Below are positions 6,881-9,974 of a stretch of 9,974 nt of DNA, piece after piece. The position numbers were made by a program, and so were the translations under genes. Origin of the DNA: an uncultured Bacteroidales bacterium (GTDB lineage: Bacteria; Bacteroidota; Bacteroidia; Bacteroidales; UBA932); the NCBI GenBank assembly GCA_934675095.1, contig CAKUPC010000051.1:1-9974 (forward strand), read 5' to 3'. How positions within the stretch are numbered: the first letter of the stretch is position 1; the number at the start of each line of letters is the position of its first letter. The notes under the pieces were generated by a model that was not told the DNA's origin, made no database searches, and was given only the letters and a program-made list of their open reading frames with translations.

Positions 6881-9352
6881 ATGAACAAGGTAAAATATTT
6901 ACTGATTGCCGCAGCAGTCGGGCTGGGTCTTTCCCTCGTGTCCTGCAACAAGGAGGAATATGCTCCCGGCGAGGCGGATGAGAAGGGATGCTACGGCGTT
7001 TATTTCCCGGCCGGACAGGGCGGAACGATAAGCCTTGATCCGGAAGAGGCGACGGAGCTTGAGTTCAAGGCGGCAAGAACCGTCGAGGACGGCGACATCA
7101 CCGTTCCGGTTACGGTCGCTGCAAGTGAGGACATCTTCACCGTCGGCAAGATTGAGTTCGTCGATGGACAGACCGAGACTACATTCAAAGTCACTTTCCC
7201 GAAGGCTGAACTGAGCAAGGAGTATTCCTGCACGATTTCTCTGACGGACAAGAAATATGTCAGCTCATACGGCGTGAACCCCGTTTCAATTGACTTTACC
7301 GTTTCCCGCGTGAAGTGGGAGAGAGTGCTCGGTGCCAATGGTGAGGAATATGGTTCATGGAGGGATGATTTTATCTGCGGTCTGTTCAACAACACTGAAT
7401 ATGTGTTCAACGACAAGGTTGAGGTATATGAGAGAGCTGACAAGAAAGGCTACTATCGTCTCCGTAATCTCTACAATAAGGAGTATCTTAGCGCCATTGC
7501 TCCGTGGGACTCTCATGATGAAGACTGGACTCCCGGCATTTACAACGAGATTGACGCGACTGATCCGGCCAAGATTTACATCCCCCTTCAGTCCATCGGA
7601 GTGGATTTCGGCTATGGCACGATGACAATCGGAACCCTTTGCCCGGAGAACGGACTTTCAATGGAGGAGTATGGCGTCTTTGAAGACGGTGTCCTCACCT
7701 TTCCTACAAAGGGACTCTTCGTCTCTGACAGCGAAGGCATGTCATATGCAAACACGGCAGGCAAGTTCGCCTTCATCCTTCCGGGTGCAGTCCTTAAGGA
7801 TTACAGCGTTGCCATTGAACTCGGGGATGCCGATGACGGTGACCAGCCTATAGACTTTGTTCTTGGCACCGACGTCACCAAGGCTGTCTATCAGATTTAT
7901 GACGGCAAGCTCGACGACGGCGAAATCTATGAGAACAGAACCGCCCTTGAGAGCGATGCGAATGCCAAGACAGTCGATTTGGAAAATCCTTCGATAACCG
8001 TCAGTGGCATGGCTACCGGCTACTACACCATCATCGCCGTGTCTTTCGACAAGGACGGCAATCCGAGCAAGAACGCCGCGAAGACATTCTCCTACATCGC
8101 TAAGGGCGAGGAAGTTCCTGTCGTGCTTAGCTGCGGCGTCGGTTCTGCGGAGAAATATGTTCCGAAGGGATATTCTACCGACAACACCATCGAGTTTTAT
8201 GTCTATGGTAAGGACTTGACCGAGGTAAGGATTGTCGCGGCGAAGAAAATTGACATCGCGGGCAACATGAGTGCAGTTGTAAAGAGTCTTGCTTCCGCAG
8301 CTTCTGTAGGTAAGGATGTTCTCAAGTCCATCAATGGAACCGGATATGTCGGCATTGTGTCTTCGCTTCTTCCGGGCACAGAGTATCAGCTTGTTGTCTA
8401 TGCGTCAAACGGATATGAGGAAAACATTGTCATCAGTGAGTCTTCCGTGACTACGACCGGCAAGCCTCTTCCGATTTACGAAGACTATTCTTTTGATGAT
8501 GTCGATGAGAAGCTTATCCCGGCGAAGTCGGACGGATATTTCGGGAAATATAATTTCTACGCAGTCGATAAATTCGAAAAGCTCGGAATCCGTGAATATA
8601 TTTCTAAGGTCACGATTTCTGACAGCGATGTGCCTGACAGTAAGCCTGATGAAGATGGTTTCGTGAGCGAATATATTGACATAAAGGGCATTTTCAATGT
8701 CTTGACTGAACCGGACGAGGAAGGCGGTGAGCCGATTGATTTCGATGACACCATGGTTTGGGAATGCTATGACGGCATACTTTACAGCCTTTCTCAGACG
8801 TGGGGCGCTTACGGCCCTTATTGGACCATGCCGTTCATCGCTACGGACACGCAACCTTATACAGGCGGTTATGATTCTCTCCTTTGGGGTGGATTTGTCG
8901 CTGACGGGTATCTTGCAATTGTACCTTCTCCTGCTTACGCCGAGCAGGCAAAGCTTGAATTTACGGGCATTGCAGCCGTTGCGTTCGGGGATGAGAAATA
9001 TGAGACTGCGCTCGGTTCGCTGGCATGGTACTCCGACCTTCTCTTCGTCGAGGAAAGCAAGGATGACAATGGGGTCGCGCCTGCAGCAAAGGCTGTTTCC
9101 GGAATGAGCGAGCTTCATGCTGTGAGTGAGATGGCTCGGACGCTTCCGTTCAACTGTGTTGAAACAAGACGCGGTCACATCCGTTCAATCATCGACGCGG
9201 CTAAGGCTCAGGTGAAACTCTATGGCATTGAGCAGGGTTTTGTCGGAGAGCGAACCGTCACGGCGGCTGACTTCACAGTTTCGCCTCGGCAGGCAGTCAA
9301 GGCTGAAAAGAGCGGCCACAGGATTAACGGATTGAAGATTGTCGAAAAATAA
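6881..9352 (+). CDS. Large multidomain lipoprotein of the SusCD operon (putative surface binding protein)
   Basis: An 823-residue protein I do not recognise as a named family. The signal peptide ends LSLVS before Cys22, a clear lipobox, so it is probably anchored in the outer membrane and surface-exposed like other SusE/SusF-position proteins. Apparent parts: a Calx-beta/DUF4843-like beta-sandwich (about 30-135, with PVTVAASEDIFTVGKIEF); a beta-rich segment (about 140-305) rich in Trp, Tyr and Asp; two Fn3-like segments (about 315-410 and 413-527); a Trp/Tyr/Gly-rich segment (about 530-705, VWECYDGILYSLSQTW to LLWGGFVADGYLAIVP); and a basic, less beta-like tail (about 735-823). No catalytic motif is evident. 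Position after susD suggests substrate binding at the surface; this is inference from context. A strong terminator starts 24 bases after its stop. Confidence 0.85.
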   Translation: MNKVKYLLIAAAVGLGLSLVSCNKEEYAPGEADEKGCYGVYFPAGQGGTISLDPEEATELEFKAARTVEDGDITVPVTVAASEDIFTVGKIEFVDGQTETTFKVTFPKAELSKEYSCTISLTDKKYVSSYGVNPVSIDFTVSRVKWERVLGANGEEYGSWRDDFICGLFNNTEYVFNDKVEVYERADKKGYYRLRNLYNKEYLSAIAPWDSHDEDWTPGIYNEIDATDPAKIYIPLQSIGVDFGYGTMTIGTLCPENGLSMEEYGVFEDGVLTFPTKGLFVSDSEGMSYANTAGKFAFILPGAVLKDYSVAIELGDADDGDQPIDFVLGTDVTKAVYQIYDGKLDDGEIYENRTALESDANAKTVDLENPSITVSGMATGYYTIIAVSFDKDGNPSKNAAKTFSYIAKGEEVPVVLSCGVGSAEKYVPKGYSTDNTIEFYVYGKDLTEVRIVAAKKIDIAGNMSAVVKSLASAASVGKDVLKSINGTGYVGIVSSLLPGTEYQLVVYASNGYEENIVISESSVTTTGKPLPIYEDYSFDDVDEKLIPAKSDGYFGKYNFYAVDKFEKLGIREYISKVTISDSDVPDSKPDEDGFVSEYIDIKGIFNVLTEPDEEGGEPIDFDDTMVWECYDGILYSLSQTWGAYGPYWTMPFIATDTQPYTGGYDSLLWGGFVADGYLAIVPSPAYAEQAKLEFTGIAAVAFGDEKYETALGSLAWYSDLLFVEESKDDNGVAPAAKAVSGMSELHAVSEMARTLPFNCVETRRGHIRSIIDAAKAQVKLYGIEQGFVGERTVTAADFTVSPRQAVKAEKSGHRINGLKIVEK

Positions 9353-9359
9353 CTATCTT

Positions 9360-9376
9360 TGAACCGGATATGTTCA
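9360..9376. repeat. Short inverted repeat before the terminator
   Basis: TGAAC (9360-9364) and GTTCA (9372-9376) form a 5 bp perfect repeat with a 7-base gap, sharing one base with the terminator stem. A weak signal that could be chance. Confidence 0.2.
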
Positions 9377-9408
9377 GGACAGGCGGGCGTGTCTCGCCTG
9401 TCCTTTTT
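9376..9408 (+). terminator. Intrinsic terminator after the SusCD-lipoprotein operon
   Basis: AGGACAGGCG (9376-9385) pairs perfectly with CGCCTGTCCT (9395-9404) across a 9-base loop, and a G-T wobble can extend the stem by one. The stem ends in a run of five T (9404-9408). This is a textbook rho-independent terminator, placed 24 bases after the lipoprotein stop and 45 bases before the next start. Confidence 0.9.
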
Positions 9409-9452
9409 GAGATAATATTGGTACAGACCTGAGAGATAACAGGGATTGATTG

Positions 9453-9974
9453 ATGAAAATGAAAGGAAGACTGATTTTTATGCCGGCGGTGATGTTGGCG
9501 TTTGTCGTCGGGTGTTCTGACAGGATTGAGCCTGCGGGCATTGCGGGAGACGGGACTGCGGAGAAGAAGATAATAAATGACGGGATTTCGCAGACCGGAA
9601 ATGTGCTGATGGTCTATGTGTCGGACTGCGCTGACGCGGCCGCAGGAATCGCTGACGCTGTTTCGGGAGTGACATCCGTGGAACCTCTGTTCAGCATGGA
9701 AACCGGAGATGTCGCTCTCAAGAAGAGTTTGGGGCTTGACCGGTGGCTGGTCGTGGAATTTGCCGAAGAGGCGGATGTCGCCCCGGGCGCAGAGACGCTT
9801 TCCTCTCTGGCCTCAGTCTCAAGCGTCGAGTTCAACGCTTCGGTTCAGCGCTGCGCCGACTGGCGGTCATGGCCTTACGAACCCGGCCCCGCGACGAGGG
9901 CGATTGCCGCAGCCGGCTTCAATGATCCCTACCGTGCGGACCAGTGGGGCTTTGAGAACACCGGGGACAAGGGC
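9453..9974 (+). CDS. Lipoprotein, N-terminal prodomain of a probable S8 (subtilisin-like) serine protease; 3' end outside window
   Basis: The first 174 residues of a longer protein. The signal peptide ends AFVVG before Cys21, a good lipobox, so the protein should be membrane-anchored outside the cytoplasm. Residues about 50-137 look like a protease inhibitor-type prodomain of the fervidolysin N-terminal family: VLMVYVSD, a helix AAAGIADAVSGV, WLVVEFAEEADV, then LASVSSVEFNASVQR. The stretch FNDPYRADQWGFENTGDKG (156-174) matches the FNDP-x-x-x-x-QW-x-x-x-NTGDKG segment that precedes the subtilase domain in Bacteroidales S8 lipoproteins. The Asp-His-Ser triad would follow and is not visible. ATG 9453 is chosen; ATG 9459 is possible. 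It sits 45 bases after the operon terminator, with no good promoter in between, so it may depend on read-through. A protease role is inferred from family resemblance. Confidence 0.8.
   Translation, partial: MKMKGRLIFMPAVMLAFVVGCSDRIEPAGIAGDGTAEKKIINDGISQTGNVLMVYVSDCADAAAGIADAVSGVTSVEPLFSMETGDVALKKSLGLDRWLVVEFAEEADVAPGAETLSSLASVSSVEFNASVQRCADWRSWPYEPGPATRAIAAAGFNDPYRADQWGFENTGDKG

Noticed and set aside
8405..9178. A 257-codon open frame on the minus strand opposite the large lipoprotein gene
   Set aside because: It lies wholly antisense to a convincing lipoprotein gene, reads as Arg/Ile/Val-rich sequence without a recognisable domain, and is best explained by codon bias of the real gene.

Overview
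The window comes from a member of the Bacteroidota, most likely order Bacteroidales. The evidence is an adjacent SusC/SusD outer-membrane pair, three proteins with lipobox signal peptides, starts that lack strong Shine-Dalgarno sequences, and promoter-like TTTG / TAnnTTTG elements. The coding DNA is fairly GC-rich, and only the gap upstream of susC is strongly AT-rich. I cannot fix the genus; a Rikenellaceae-like or Cryptobacteroides-like gut lineage is a guess.

Layout, all genes on the + strand. (1) 1-1196 is the 3' part of a ribonuclease R gene: the end of the RNB domain, an S1 domain and a basic Ser/Gly/Arg/Lys tail. (2) 1290-1487 is a 65-residue winged-helix protein resembling the C-terminal wHTH of AlbA/AAA_4-type regulators; it is either a small gene or a remnant. 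(3) 1488-1961 is noncoding, AT-rich in its middle, and holds several inverted and direct repeats plus two candidate promoters. One candidate promoter contains a perfect 7+7 bp operator-like palindrome. (4) 1962-9352 is a three-gene operon: a SusC/RagA TonB-dependent transporter, a SusD/RagB lipoprotein and an 823-residue multidomain lipoprotein. (5) 9376-9408 is a strong intrinsic terminator. (6) 9453 to the window end is the start of a lipoprotein whose N-terminal region looks like the prodomain of a fervidolysin-type S8 (subtilisin) protease; the catalytic domain lies outside the window.

How they may work together (inference): SusC and SusD form a lidded importer in the outer membrane, the third protein is a probable surface lipoprotein that helps bind the substrate, and the following lipoprotein protease could cut protein substrates into peptides for import. 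No carbohydrate-active enzyme is visible, so a peptide- or protein-uptake locus (compare RagAB of Porphyromonas) is at least as likely as a glycan locus. No regulator gene (ECF sigma/anti-sigma pair, hybrid two-component system or SusR type) lies in the window except possibly the small wHTH protein.
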